This document shows positions 18,572 to 25,482 of a DNA stretch of 64,000 nt, piece by piece. A program made the position numbers and the translations under genes. This stretch comes from Granulicella mallensis MP5ACTX8 (GTDB lineage: Bacteria > Acidobacteriota > Terriglobia > Terriglobales > Acidobacteriaceae): contig NC_016631.1 in the NCBI RefSeq assembly GCF_000178955.2, positions 4,836,001 through 4,900,000 on the forward strand. Reading direction: 5' to 3'. Numbering within the stretch: the first letter of the stretch is position 1; every line of letters starts with the position of its first letter. Below the pieces are notes generated by a model. The model was not told where the DNA came from and did not search any database. It saw nothing but the letters and a program-made list of their open reading frames with translations.

Positions 18572-19826
18572 ACGCTGCTGAAGAAGTGGCCTTTTCTTTA
18601 TCGAAGATGGCTGACGGTTTTTGGGGTTGAGGATTTGCGTTATTTTTTGCCGAGTTTGCCGCTTAGGTGTTTCTGAGAGTGGTGTTTTTTGGGGGGAGCT
18701 CAGCTGACTGCGGTGAGATTGGCCATGCGGACGAGGTTGTAGGCGGCAGCGGCGAGGGTGAAGTTCCAGTGCAGCTTGCGATGCCCTTTGTGTCTTGTTT
18801 TGGCCAGGTTCGCGGTCGTCTTCAGCCAGCCGAAGAAGCGCTCTACCCACTTCCGCTTCTTCTGGCTCACGGCGTACTCAGGTTGTTCATAGAGCGCCGG
18901 ATCGACCAGGCAGGGACGTTTGCACCTGTATCTCGGCACATGCGCCTCCACCCCCATCTGCCGCATCGCGCCTATGAAGTCCTGCTCATGATAGCCCTTG
19001 TCGGCAGCCACGATCTTCGGCTTCACCGTCTGCTTCAGCCGCCGCATCATCCGCACAGCAGCCACTCGCTCCTGGGTGGGAGAACAGGTGGTGACCTCGG
19101 TAGCCACCACTAGCCCATGCTGGTTCTCGCTCACTACGTGTGCCATGTGCCGCAGACGGTAGCCCATCCGCATACCCTTGCGATACAGCCGCGCCTCCGG
19201 ATCGGTCTTCGACTCGTGGGTGTCAGACTTCAACACGCTTCCACCATGGCCTGAGCCCTTGCCCTTAGGCGGCCGCGGGCCAGCCTTGGGCTGATAGCTC
19301 TTCTCCGAAGCCCACGCCTCGATCAACGTGCCGTCCACCGTGAAGTGCTCATCGGACAACAGCCGCAGCTGCCGCGCCGACGCCACCACCGCAGAGAAGA
19401 ACACCTGTGCCACCTCCCCCGACAACAACCGCTCTCGGTTCTTGGTGAAGCTGGTCGCGTCCCACACGCGGTCGTTCATGCCCAGACCCACGAACCAGCG
19501 GAACAACAGGTTGTACTCCAGCTGCTCTACCAGCATCCGCTCGCTACGCACCGAGTACAGCATCTGCAAAACAAGCGCACGCAACAACTGCTCTGGCGGT
19601 ATCGACGGACGCCCCATCCGCGAATACATCCCCTCAAATCGCGTCTCCAGGCTCCCCATCACCTCATCGGCCATCGCTCGCACTCGCCGCAATGGATGAT
19701 CCAACGGCACTCGCTGGCTCAGGCTCCCGTAGCTGAACATCTCTTCCTGTTGCTGCTCGTCTCCACGCATGACTCCTTCCTACCAAATCACCCTGTTTAA
19801 AACCTAGAGACTTCTTCAGCACCCTC
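18572..19826 (-). mobile_element. IS5-family insertion sequence
   Basis: About 1.25 kb bounded by short inverted repeats: TGCTGAAGAAGT at 18576-18587 and its reverse complement ACTTCTTCAGCA at 19810-19821. It carries one transposase gene and interrupts repeat copy A. The exact ends are uncertain by a few bases because both flanks are themselves palindromic, and I see no unambiguous target duplication. Confidence 0.85.
18700..19770 (-). CDS. IS5-family DDE transposase
   Basis: 356 residues, full length for the family. An N-terminal DUF772-type helix region (about 20-95, 'RPSIPPEQLLRALVLQMLY') is followed by the DDE catalytic core: Asp146 in 'HFTVDGTLIEAWAS', Asp257 in 'IVAADKGYHEQDF' and Glu310 in 'KKRKWVERFFGWLK'. 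The frame is intact and all three catalytic acids are present, so the element may still be active. It sits between the TonB receptor and the second LacI gene and shares no role with them. The 'KAGPRPPKGKGSGHGG' segment between the first two Asp residues is the flexible insertion usual in this group. Confidence 0.95.
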   Translation of the reverse strand: MRGDEQQQEEMFSYGSLSQRVPLDHPLRRVRAMADEVMGSLETRFEGMYSRMGRPSIPPEQLLRALVLQMLYSVRSERMLVEQLEYNLLFRWFVGLGMNDRVWDATSFTKNRERLLSGEVAQVFFSAVVASARQLRLLSDEHFTVDGTLIEAWASEKSYQPKAGPRPPKGKGSGHGGSVLKSDTHESKTDPEARLYRKGMRMGYRLRHMAHVVSENQHGLVVATEVTTCSPTQERVAAVRMMRRLKQTVKPKIVAADKGYHEQDFIGAMRQMGVEAHVPRYRCKRPCLVDPALYEQPEYAVSQKKRKWVERFFGWLKTTANLAKTRHKGHRKLHWNFTLAAAAYNLVRMANLTAVS

Positions 19827-20016
19827 TAAAGCCCCGGGCCTTTTGTTCGCAGCCGAAAGAAGGCCCGGGCCTAAAGGCCACATCTTCGCTAAGCCTGAAT
19901 TCCGTAGCCTAAAGGCTACGGCTCCCTCCGTCTCCCTGATGCTGAAGCATCAGGGAGCGCGCTTCGCGCTGGGCTGAACAGACCCTCATTCTTCAATCAA
20001 CTAATGACTCACCATC

Positions 20017-21078
20017 CTAGGCCTTGGAACGGACCTTCAACACCCGTGTCGATTCGCGCTCGATCAGAGCTGGGTCGACCAGGATCTCCGAGAGCGGCCG
20101 CTCGCCTCTGTCGATGATCCCAATCAGGTGCCCGGCGGCAAGTTCTCCCATCAACTCCAACGGTTGACGAAGCGTAGTCAGGCTGGGAGTCAGGTAGCCC
20201 GCACTCTCAATGTCGTCGAACCCGATAACGGAGATGTCTTCAGGAACCCGCAAACCGGCTTCACGAAAGGCGCGGATAGCTCCAATCGCCGTCACGTCGT
20301 TGAAGGCAATCAACGCGGTGAACGGAAGCTTCGTCGCCAGCAGAGCGAGCGCGCAGCGGTAGCCTTCCTCAGGCATTGAAGCCTCAGGAGGGGTATTTCC
20401 CGAGTGCAGTTCCTTGACCAGCCGTTCATCCAGCGTGATGCCGTGCTCCTTGGCGGCATCGGAGATACCCTGGAAACGTTGGCCCGTGGTTGCGCGCCAT
20501 CGATGGCCCTTGATGACTGCAATGCGCCGGTGTCCAAGCCCGGCGAGATATTCCATGGCATGCGCCCCGCCGCGATGATTGTTCAGCGCGAATCTCGGCA
20601 CCCCTTCCACCTTGGGCGAACTGCCGACCATCACCACCGGTCTGCCCGGGTCGGAGGCCAGCTTCGTGTTGATCAGAAGAAAGCCCTCGACCGCGCGCTC
20701 CAGGAGGCGCCGCGGATATTCGCGGATCAGATCCTCCTGGCCATAGTGGGTCGCCGTGAAGTAGAGGTACTTCTCCTGCGTCAGCTTGCGGTCAATGCCG
20801 GACAGAATGGCTGAAACATAGGGGTCGCGAATCTCCGGAAGCACCACGGCTGCAGTCAGGCTGCGTTTGGAGTAGAGATACTTTGCGTAGAAGTCAGGAC
20901 GGTAGTCGAACTTTGCAGCGGCATCGGTGATCCGTTGCCGCGTCGCTTCAGGAATCAGTTTCGCGCGCGGGGCATCGTTCATCACGAGAGAGACCGTACT
21001 CGGCGAAAGCTTTAAATACTCCGCCAGGGCCTTCTGGCTGATGGGCTTCTTCACTACATGTTTCTTCTCTTCCGGCAT
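20017..21078 (-). CDS. LacI-family transcriptional regulator
   Basis: 353 residues. A basic leader 'MPEEKKHVVKKP' precedes the helix-turn-helix ('ISQKALAEYLKLSPSTVSLV', about 13-32) and the hinge 'FDYRPDFYAKYL', then a ligand-binding domain with 'AVVLPEIRDPYVSAILSG' and 'VPEDISVIGFDDIESAGYLTP'. I start at ATG 21078, with AGGAG 10 bases upstream; the longer open frame beyond it overlaps the frataxin gene antisense and lacks family similarity. It probably controls the TonB receptor, separated from it only by the IS and repeat, in response to an imported sugar. Divergent from cyaY. Confidence 0.92.
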   Translation of the reverse strand: MPEEKKHVVKKPISQKALAEYLKLSPSTVSLVMNDAPRAKLIPEATRQRITDAAAKFDYRPDFYAKYLYSKRSLTAAVVLPEIRDPYVSAILSGIDRKLTQEKYLYFTATHYGQEDLIREYPRRLLERAVEGFLLINTKLASDPGRPVVMVGSSPKVEGVPRFALNNHRGGAHAMEYLAGLGHRRIAVIKGHRWRATTGQRFQGISDAAKEHGITLDERLVKELHSGNTPPEASMPEEGYRCALALLATKLPFTALIAFNDVTAIGAIRAFREAGLRVPEDISVIGFDDIESAGYLTPSLTTLRQPLELMGELAAGHLIGIIDRGERPLSEILVDPALIERESTRVLKVRSKA

Positions 21079-21259
21079 TCCGCACCAACTCCTGTATAGC
21101 CAACCAAGATATACGTTTAACGACCGATCTGCCGAGCTTTTAGACAGGAACGAAGCAACAGGACTCGGCGCCCTCCGCGAAACCTCAGCAACCTCTGCGT
21201 TAAAGCTTTTGCCTTCCTCCTGACACCCCTGCAACCTCCGTCCATTTACACTGAGTCCA

Positions 21260-21595
21260 ATGATCGACGAAATTGCTTTCCGCCACGAATCCGATCGGGC
21301 TCTCGAAGCCTTGAAGCAAGCCCTTATCCGTGCCGAGGAAGACGGCGGCTTTGAGGCCGAAGAGAAGAACGGCGTCCTCAACGTGCTCTTCGAGGACGAC
21401 AGCGCGAAGTTCGTCTTTACCCCCAACACACCCGTCCGGCAGGTCTGGATCTCCGCGCAGTCGACCTCCTTCAAGCTGGAATGGAACGAAACAGCCAAGG
21501 CCTTCACCCTGCCAAAGACAGGCGAAGACCTGCGCACCCTGACCGAGCGGCTGCTGCGCGAGCACCTGAACAATCCTTCTATCTCTCTGAGCTAA
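21260..21595 (+). CDS. cyaY: Frataxin / iron donor protein CyaY
   Basis: 111 residues, the normal size. Frataxins bind Fe2+ through an acidic helix and modulate cysteine-desulphurase in iron-sulphur cluster assembly. The acidic first helix ('RAEEDGGFEAEEKNGVLNVLFEDDS') and the sheet motif 'VRQVWISAQSTSFKLEWNE' are present, and the C-terminal helix 'GEDLRTLTERLLREHLN' completes the alpha-beta sandwich. It is followed 23 bases later by a glycosyltransferase gene. The assignment rests on fold motifs, not on context. A stand-alone DUF59 protein at 49362 is a second possible iron-sulphur factor in the window. Confidence 0.85.
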   Translation: MIDEIAFRHESDRALEALKQALIRAEEDGGFEAEEKNGVLNVLFEDDSAKFVFTPNTPVRQVWISAQSTSFKLEWNETAKAFTLPKTGEDLRTLTERLLREHLNNPSISLS

Positions 21596-21618
21596 CTATC
21601 TCTCTGACCCAAGGTGCC

Positions 21619-22398
21619 ATGCTCGTCTCCGTCGCCATCGTCACCCTGAACGAAGAAGAAAATCTGCCCCGCACGCTCACGAGTGTGCGCTGGGCCGACG
21701 AGATCGTCGTCGTCGATTCCGGGTCAACCGATCGCACCGTAGAGATCGCCCACACCCTGGGCGCTCGCGTGATCGAGCGCGCCTGGCCGGGCTTCGCCGC
21801 GCAGAAGAACTTTGCCATCTCCCAGTGCTCGGGCACATGGATTCTCTCCCTCGACGCCGACGAAGAGCTCACCCCTGAGCTGCAGACACAGATACGAACG
21901 ATGCTGGCCTCGAATCCACCGATCGACGCCTACTATCTGCGCCGGCGCAACCTGTTTTTAGGCCGCTGGATCAAGCACGGCGGATTCTATCCTGACCCGA
22001 AGCTGCGCCTCTTCCGCCGCAGTGCAGCGAACTTCGCGCTGACGCCGCAGTTTGAAGAGCGCCCCGTTCACGAGACCATCGCCTTCGACGGCGCAGCCGG
22101 TACGCTGGACTTCGATCTCGTCCACAACGCCTACCCGGCGCTCTCCACCTACATCGAGCATATGGATCGCTACAGCGGCCTGGGCGCGGACCTGCTCGTA
22201 GCCAAGGGCCGGACCAGCCGTTCCCTGCTAAGCTTTCTGAGCAATATCTTTGTGGTTCCGCAAGTCATGTTTCTGTGGAACTACTTCTTTCGCCTGGGCT
22301 TCCTCGATGGCCGCGAAGGCTTGCTACTGCACCTCTACCACGCCACCTACACCAGTTGGAAATATGCGAAGGCCTGGGAGAAGGCCCGCAAAGTTTAA
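21619..22398 (+). CDS. Family 2 glycosyltransferase (WaaE/LgtF-like)
   Basis: 259 residues. GT2 fold: N-terminal nucleotide-sugar domain 'VSVAIVTLNEEENLPRTL', 'VVVDSGSTDRTVEIA' and the metal-binding 'LSLDADEEL' (DxD-type). The 'RRRNLFLGRWIKHGGFYPD' and 'LRLFRRSAANFA' blocks, together with 'RPVHETIAFDG', are typical of the lipopolysaccharide inner-core glucosyl/heptosyl-modifying branch (WaaE/KdtX, LgtF). It would act at the cytoplasmic face on lipid A-core. ATG 21619 has AAGG 4 bases upstream; the longer frame starting at 21481 runs inside cyaY out of register and is not real. The gene ends at a strong hairpin. Confidence 0.9.
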   Translation: MLVSVAIVTLNEEENLPRTLTSVRWADEIVVVDSGSTDRTVEIAHTLGARVIERAWPGFAAQKNFAISQCSGTWILSLDADEELTPELQTQIRTMLASNPPIDAYYLRRRNLFLGRWIKHGGFYPDPKLRLFRRSAANFALTPQFEERPVHETIAFDGAAGTLDFDLVHNAYPALSTYIEHMDRYSGLGADLLVAKGRTSRSLLSFLSNIFVVPQVMFLWNYFFRLGFLDGREGLLLHLYHATYTSWKYAKAWEKARKV

Positions 22399-22403
22399 GC
22401 TTT

Positions 22404-22452
22404 GTCTTTCGCCGTCATCCTGAGCCAACGGCTCAGGATGACGGCGAAAGAC
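22404..22452. terminator. REP-type hairpin between convergent genes
   Basis: A perfect 23-base-pair stem (22404-22426 with 22430-22452) closes on a 3-base loop. The arms contain GTCATCCTGAGCC, the core of the repeat family seen elsewhere in the window. It starts 6 bases after the glycosyltransferase stop and ends 7 bases before the SDR stop, so it probably terminates both transcripts. Confidence 0.8.
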
Positions 22453-22458
22453 AGTTAT

Positions 22459-23196
22459 CTACCAGGCAAGCTCTTTACCCAAATGGAAGAACCCACCCGT
22501 CGGCCCATCTTCCGGTAACGTCGCAAGCTGAACCTCAGTCTTCGCGCCATCGACCACGTTCATCGGAGCCGCGCTGCCGCCCATATCCGTATGCACCCAG
22601 CCAGGATGCGCCGAGTTCACCTTGATCTTGGTCCCGAGCAGCTCATGCGCGAGATGAATTGTAAAGACGTTCAGAGCGGCCTTTGACGAGTTATACGCAA
22701 ACAGCTTGGTGTCGTAGGTCGGCGAGCCCTTCGTCGCCTGCAGACTCACCGAACCAAGGATGCTGGACACATTCACGATCCGCGCCGCCTCCGACTTCTT
22801 CAATAACGGCAGCAACGCCTGCGTCAATGCCAGAACGGCGAACAGGTTCGTCTCAAACGTCGCGCGAAGATCGGCGACCTTCGTCTCGCTGGTGCTGTTC
22901 TTCGTCCAGCTCTTTTCGATCATGGCGCCCGCGTTGTTCACCAGCACGTCGAGCTTGCCGAACTCGCTTGCAATCAGCTTCGCGACCGCGTCAATATCCG
23001 CTTGCCGGACAACATCGAGCTTTACCACCCGCGCGTCCACGCCATCGCCACGCAACTGCCGCGCCGCCACCTCGCCCTTCAGGGCATCGCGCGAACCCAG
23101 CAGAATCGTATAGCCGAGCTTGCCGAGCTGCCGCCCCGTCTCAAGACCGATTCCCTTGTTTGCTCCACTAATCAGCGCAACCTTCTTCTCACTCAT
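22459..23196 (-). CDS. Short-chain dehydrogenase/reductase
   Basis: 245 residues, a classical SDR. The NAD(P)-binding glycine motif is 'SGANKGIG' (residues 10-17), 'NNAG' is at 87-90, and the catalytic Ser145 with 'YNSSK' (Tyr168, Lys172) completes the active site. 'GSRDALKG' after beta-2 (Arg36) suggests NADPH preference. The closing 'PEDGPTGGFFHLGKELAW' is like plant/animal carbonyl-reductase-type SDRs. It reduces an unknown carbonyl substrate in the cytoplasm. Its start overlaps the end of the thioesterase gene by 8 bases, showing translational coupling; GGGAG lies 7 bases upstream. Confidence 0.92.
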   Translation of the reverse strand: MSEKKVALISGANKGIGLETGRQLGKLGYTILLGSRDALKGEVAARQLRGDGVDARVVKLDVVRQADIDAVAKLIASEFGKLDVLVNNAGAMIEKSWTKNSTSETKVADLRATFETNLFAVLALTQALLPLLKKSEAARIVNVSSILGSVSLQATKGSPTYDTKLFAYNSSKAALNVFTIHLAHELLGTKIKVNSAHPGWVHTDMGGSAAPMNVVDGAKTEVQLATLPEDGPTGGFFHLGKELAW

Positions 23197-23692
23197 CTTT
23201 CGCTCCCCGTTCCGACACTACCTGCGCACACTGATCCGGCACAGCCTGCTTCGTTCGATGCAGCATGGCCGCAAAACGCTCCGCGAATCTTGCCGGCATC
23301 TCCCGCCGCTTCATATCGCGGCCGACGACGATATGCACCGTTTCGCCCTCGCACAATAACACCTCATCTGCAGCGCGCACAATCGCATAACGCAGCCGCA
23401 GAAGCGGGCCGCGCATGCCCACCAGCCACGTCCGCACAATCAGTTCGTCGTCATAGCGCGCAGGAGACTTGTAGCGAGCAGTGGCTTCGACCACGGCGAT
23501 CATCGCACCGTCCTCAGACTCGAAGCTCTTGTAATCCATGCCCATCTGCCGGATGAACTCGACGCGGCCCACCTCAAACCAGACCAGGTAGTTCGCGTGA
23601 TACACGACACCCATCTGGTCGGTCTCGGCATACCGCACACGCACGCGCGTCTCGCCAAAACCACGTTCCAACATCTGTTCCATCTCACTCAT
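23189..23692 (-). CDS. Acyl-CoA thioesterase, 4HBT/YbgC-like
   Basis: 167 residues with a hot-dog fold. The 4-hydroxybenzoyl-CoA-thioesterase signature 'YAETDQMGVVYHANYLVWFE' is complete, with Asp25 as the probable catalytic residue and 'GRVEFIRQMG' after it. It would hydrolyse a short or aromatic acyl-CoA. The C-terminal 30 residues after 'RREMPARFAERFAAML' are charged and probably disordered. It overlaps the SDR gene by 8 bases and lies downstream of the leucine-degradation genes on the same strand (gap 80 bases), so it may belong to the end of that transcript. Confidence 0.9.
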   Translation of the reverse strand: MSEMEQMLERGFGETRVRVRYAETDQMGVVYHANYLVWFEVGRVEFIRQMGMDYKSFESEDGAMIAVVEATARYKSPARYDDELIVRTWLVGMRGPLLRLRYAIVRAADEVLLCEGETVHIVVGRDMKRREMPARFAERFAAMLHRTKQAVPDQCAQVVSERGAKDE

Positions 23693-23772
23693 AGCAACAG
23701 TTTAGCGAGTTACTTAGAAGATGCCAGCCTGTGTTTCATTGGTATAAATATCCACGCCGTTTTGTACCCGCT

Positions 23773-24543
23773 CTATTTCCACACCGGTTTCCGCTTTTCC
23801 AGGAACGCAGCCACGCCCTCCCGAAAATCCGCCGTCTGCCGCGAGGCCGCATTGGCCTCCATCGCCAGGGCAAGCGCCCGATCCAGCCGTTCCGTCTGCT
23901 GCGCACGCAACAACCGTTTGGTCGCCCGCAGACTCTCTGGCGAATTGGCCATCAGTTGCGCCGCAAGCTCCATCACCCGCGTTTGGAGCTGCCCACGTTC
24001 AACAATCTCACTCACAAGTCCCAGACGCAACGCCTCGTCCGCACCGAAGATCCGGGCGCTCAGCAGCAGGCCGCGAGCCGCCTTGTCTCCCAACTGCAGT
24101 GCCAGATACGCACTCACCAGCGCCGGCACAAAGCCAATCCGCGCCTCGGTATAGCCAAACTTGGCCTCAGGAGAAGCCAGCGTAAAGTCGCAGATCGTCG
24201 CCAGACCGGTTCCACCGGCAACCGCCGGACCCTGTACAACGGCCAACGTCGGCAGATCGCACTCCCACAGCGCACGGAACATCCGCCCGATGCGCTCAGC
24301 GTCGACGCGATGCTCCTCAGCAGACTGCCCAGCCATCCCCTGCAGCGCCGACAGATCCAGCCCCGCACAGAACGCCTCCCCCGCACCCGCCAGCACGACA
24401 ACCCGGGCACCGGCAGACTCCGCACCCTTCAGGGCAGCGATCAACTCCTCCTGCATCTCCGGCACAAGCGCATTCCGCCGCTCCGGACGATTCAACGTAA
24501 TCGTCCGAATCCCGAGTTCGTCTTCAATGCGTACCGTAGACAT
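23773..24543 (-). CDS. liuC: Enoyl-CoA hydratase, probably methylglutaconyl-CoA hydratase
   Basis: 256 residues, crotonase fold. The oxyanion-hole segments 'AGAGEAFCAGLDLSALQG' and 'GPAVAGGTGLATICDF' are present, followed by 'AKFGYTEARIGFVPA'. I start at ATG 24543 where GAGG lies 5 bases upstream; the open frame extends further but into the next gene. In leucine breakdown this enzyme hydrates 3-methylglutaconyl-CoA to HMG-CoA, the substrate of the lyase encoded 29 bases upstream, so neighbours support the liuC role over general fatty-acid hydratase. The methylcrotonyl-CoA carboxylase alpha chain and isovaleryl-CoA dehydrogenase are not in the window. Confidence 0.85.
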   Translation of the reverse strand: MSTVRIEDELGIRTITLNRPERRNALVPEMQEELIAALKGAESAGARVVVLAGAGEAFCAGLDLSALQGMAGQSAEEHRVDAERIGRMFRALWECDLPTLAVVQGPAVAGGTGLATICDFTLASPEAKFGYTEARIGFVPALVSAYLALQLGDKAARGLLLSARIFGADEALRLGLVSEIVERGQLQTRVMELAAQLMANSPESLRATKRLLRAQQTERLDRALALAMEANAASRQTADFREGVAAFLEKRKPVWK

Positions 24544-24572
24544 CGCCACCTCACAAAGCAGTGATAAGTGTC

Positions 24573-25436
24573 TTACTGCAGTACTGCTCCATACTTCTTC
24601 GCGATCTCTGCACTGGCTGTAACCAATCCGTCGAGGGGCCGCAGTTCCGGCAATTTGGCACCCAGCTCTGCCAGCGTCGCCAGCAGGACCTCCGTAGGAA
24701 GATTGCCGACCAGAGTATCCTGCGCAAACGGGCATCCGCCCAATCCGCCGATCGCACCGTCAAATCTCCGGCAACCTGCCTCGTACGCGGCCCTTACCTT
24801 CGCGGCAGCCTCGTCGGGCCTCGCATGCAGGTGGACTCCGATCTCCAGGCCCTCATGCACGCCCATCACGCAGCCCACCACGCTCCGTATCAGCTCCGGC
24901 GAAGCCACGCCCACGGTATCGGAGAGCGACACCTGCAGCACTCCTGCATCCACCATCAGATCGACCGCGCTGACCACCTCGTCGATGTCCCAAGGATCGC
25001 CATAGGGATTGCCAAACGCCATCGAGATGTACGCCACCAGGTCGAGTCCGGCCTTGTAGGCCAGCTCACCGATCTGCTCCAACTGGTCAAGCGCCTCCTC
25101 CGGCGTCTGCCGCTGGTTGCGGTCGAGAAACTGCGTCGAGATGGAGTACGGAAAGCCCAGCGTCTGCACCGCACCCGTCTTCACGGCGCGCTCCGCACCC
25201 TTCGCGTTCACAACGATACCGATGATCTCGACATCATCGGGCGGGTCGAGGTAATCGAGCACCAGTTCGGAGTCGGCCATCTGGGGCACAGCCTTCTCCG
25301 ACACAAAGCTCACCGCATCGATATGCGAGAACCCGCTCTCGATCAGCGCACGCAGATACCGCGCCTTTACCTCGGCCGGCATTACTTTCGGTAGCCCCTG
25401 CCACGCATCGCGCGGGCATTCAACAATCTTCACCAC
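24573..25436 (-). CDS. liuE: Hydroxymethylglutaryl-CoA lyase
   Basis: 287 residues, HMGL/DRE-TIM barrel. It splits HMG-CoA into acetyl-CoA and acetoacetate, the last step of leucine breakdown. The metal-binding 'VHLHARP' (His202, His204) and the active-site cysteine loop 'GGLGGCPFAQD' (Cys235) are present. The N-terminal catalytic pair usually in 'PRDGLQNE' appears as 'CPRDAWQGLP' (Arg9, Asp10), a divergent form seen in the shorter bacterial branch. Start is GTG 25436 with AGGAG 8 bases upstream. It lies between liuB-like and liuC-like genes on one strand, gaps 46 and 29 bases, forming a leucine operon. Confidence 0.9.
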   Translation of the reverse strand: MVKIVECPRDAWQGLPKVMPAEVKARYLRALIESGFSHIDAVSFVSEKAVPQMADSELVLDYLDPPDDVEIIGIVVNAKGAERAVKTGAVQTLGFPYSISTQFLDRNQRQTPEEALDQLEQIGELAYKAGLDLVAYISMAFGNPYGDPWDIDEVVSAVDLMVDAGVLQVSLSDTVGVASPELIRSVVGCVMGVHEGLEIGVHLHARPDEAAAKVRAAYEAGCRRFDGAIGGLGGCPFAQDTLVGNLPTEVLLATLAELGAKLPELRPLDGLVTASAEIAKKYGAVLQ

Positions 25437-25482
25437 GTCCTAGACTCCTTCGACCTCTACGCTACACCCGACAACTTACTTC

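Larger units (their letters stand above)
18433..20004. repeat. ~300-bp nested palindromic repeat, copy A, split by an IS
   Basis: Left part 18433-18571 and right part 19827-20004 together match the unbroken copies at 29026 and 49680. Shared blocks are the outer GCGCGAAGCGC-type ends, the GGGAGCCGTAGCCTTTAGGC arm and its reverse complement, and the inner CCCCGGGCC hairpin. The break falls at GGGCTTCAG, just before CCCCGGGCC, and is filled by the IS5-family element. Left outer bases GGTGAGTCATT pair with AATGACTCACC at the right end. Confidence 0.88.

Noticed and set aside
18566..19831. Target-site duplication of the IS5-family element
   Set aside because: CTTCAG on the left and CTAAAG on the right are not identical and both belong to palindromic flanks, so no duplication can be defined.
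18433..20004. CRISPR-like repeated units near the IS
   Set aside because: The repeats are nested inverted arms with one copy of each block, not direct repeats with spacers.
21079..21573. N-terminal extension of the second LacI gene
   Set aside because: The extra residues are low complexity, overlap cyaY antisense and lie before a well-placed ribosome-binding site and helix-turn-helix start.
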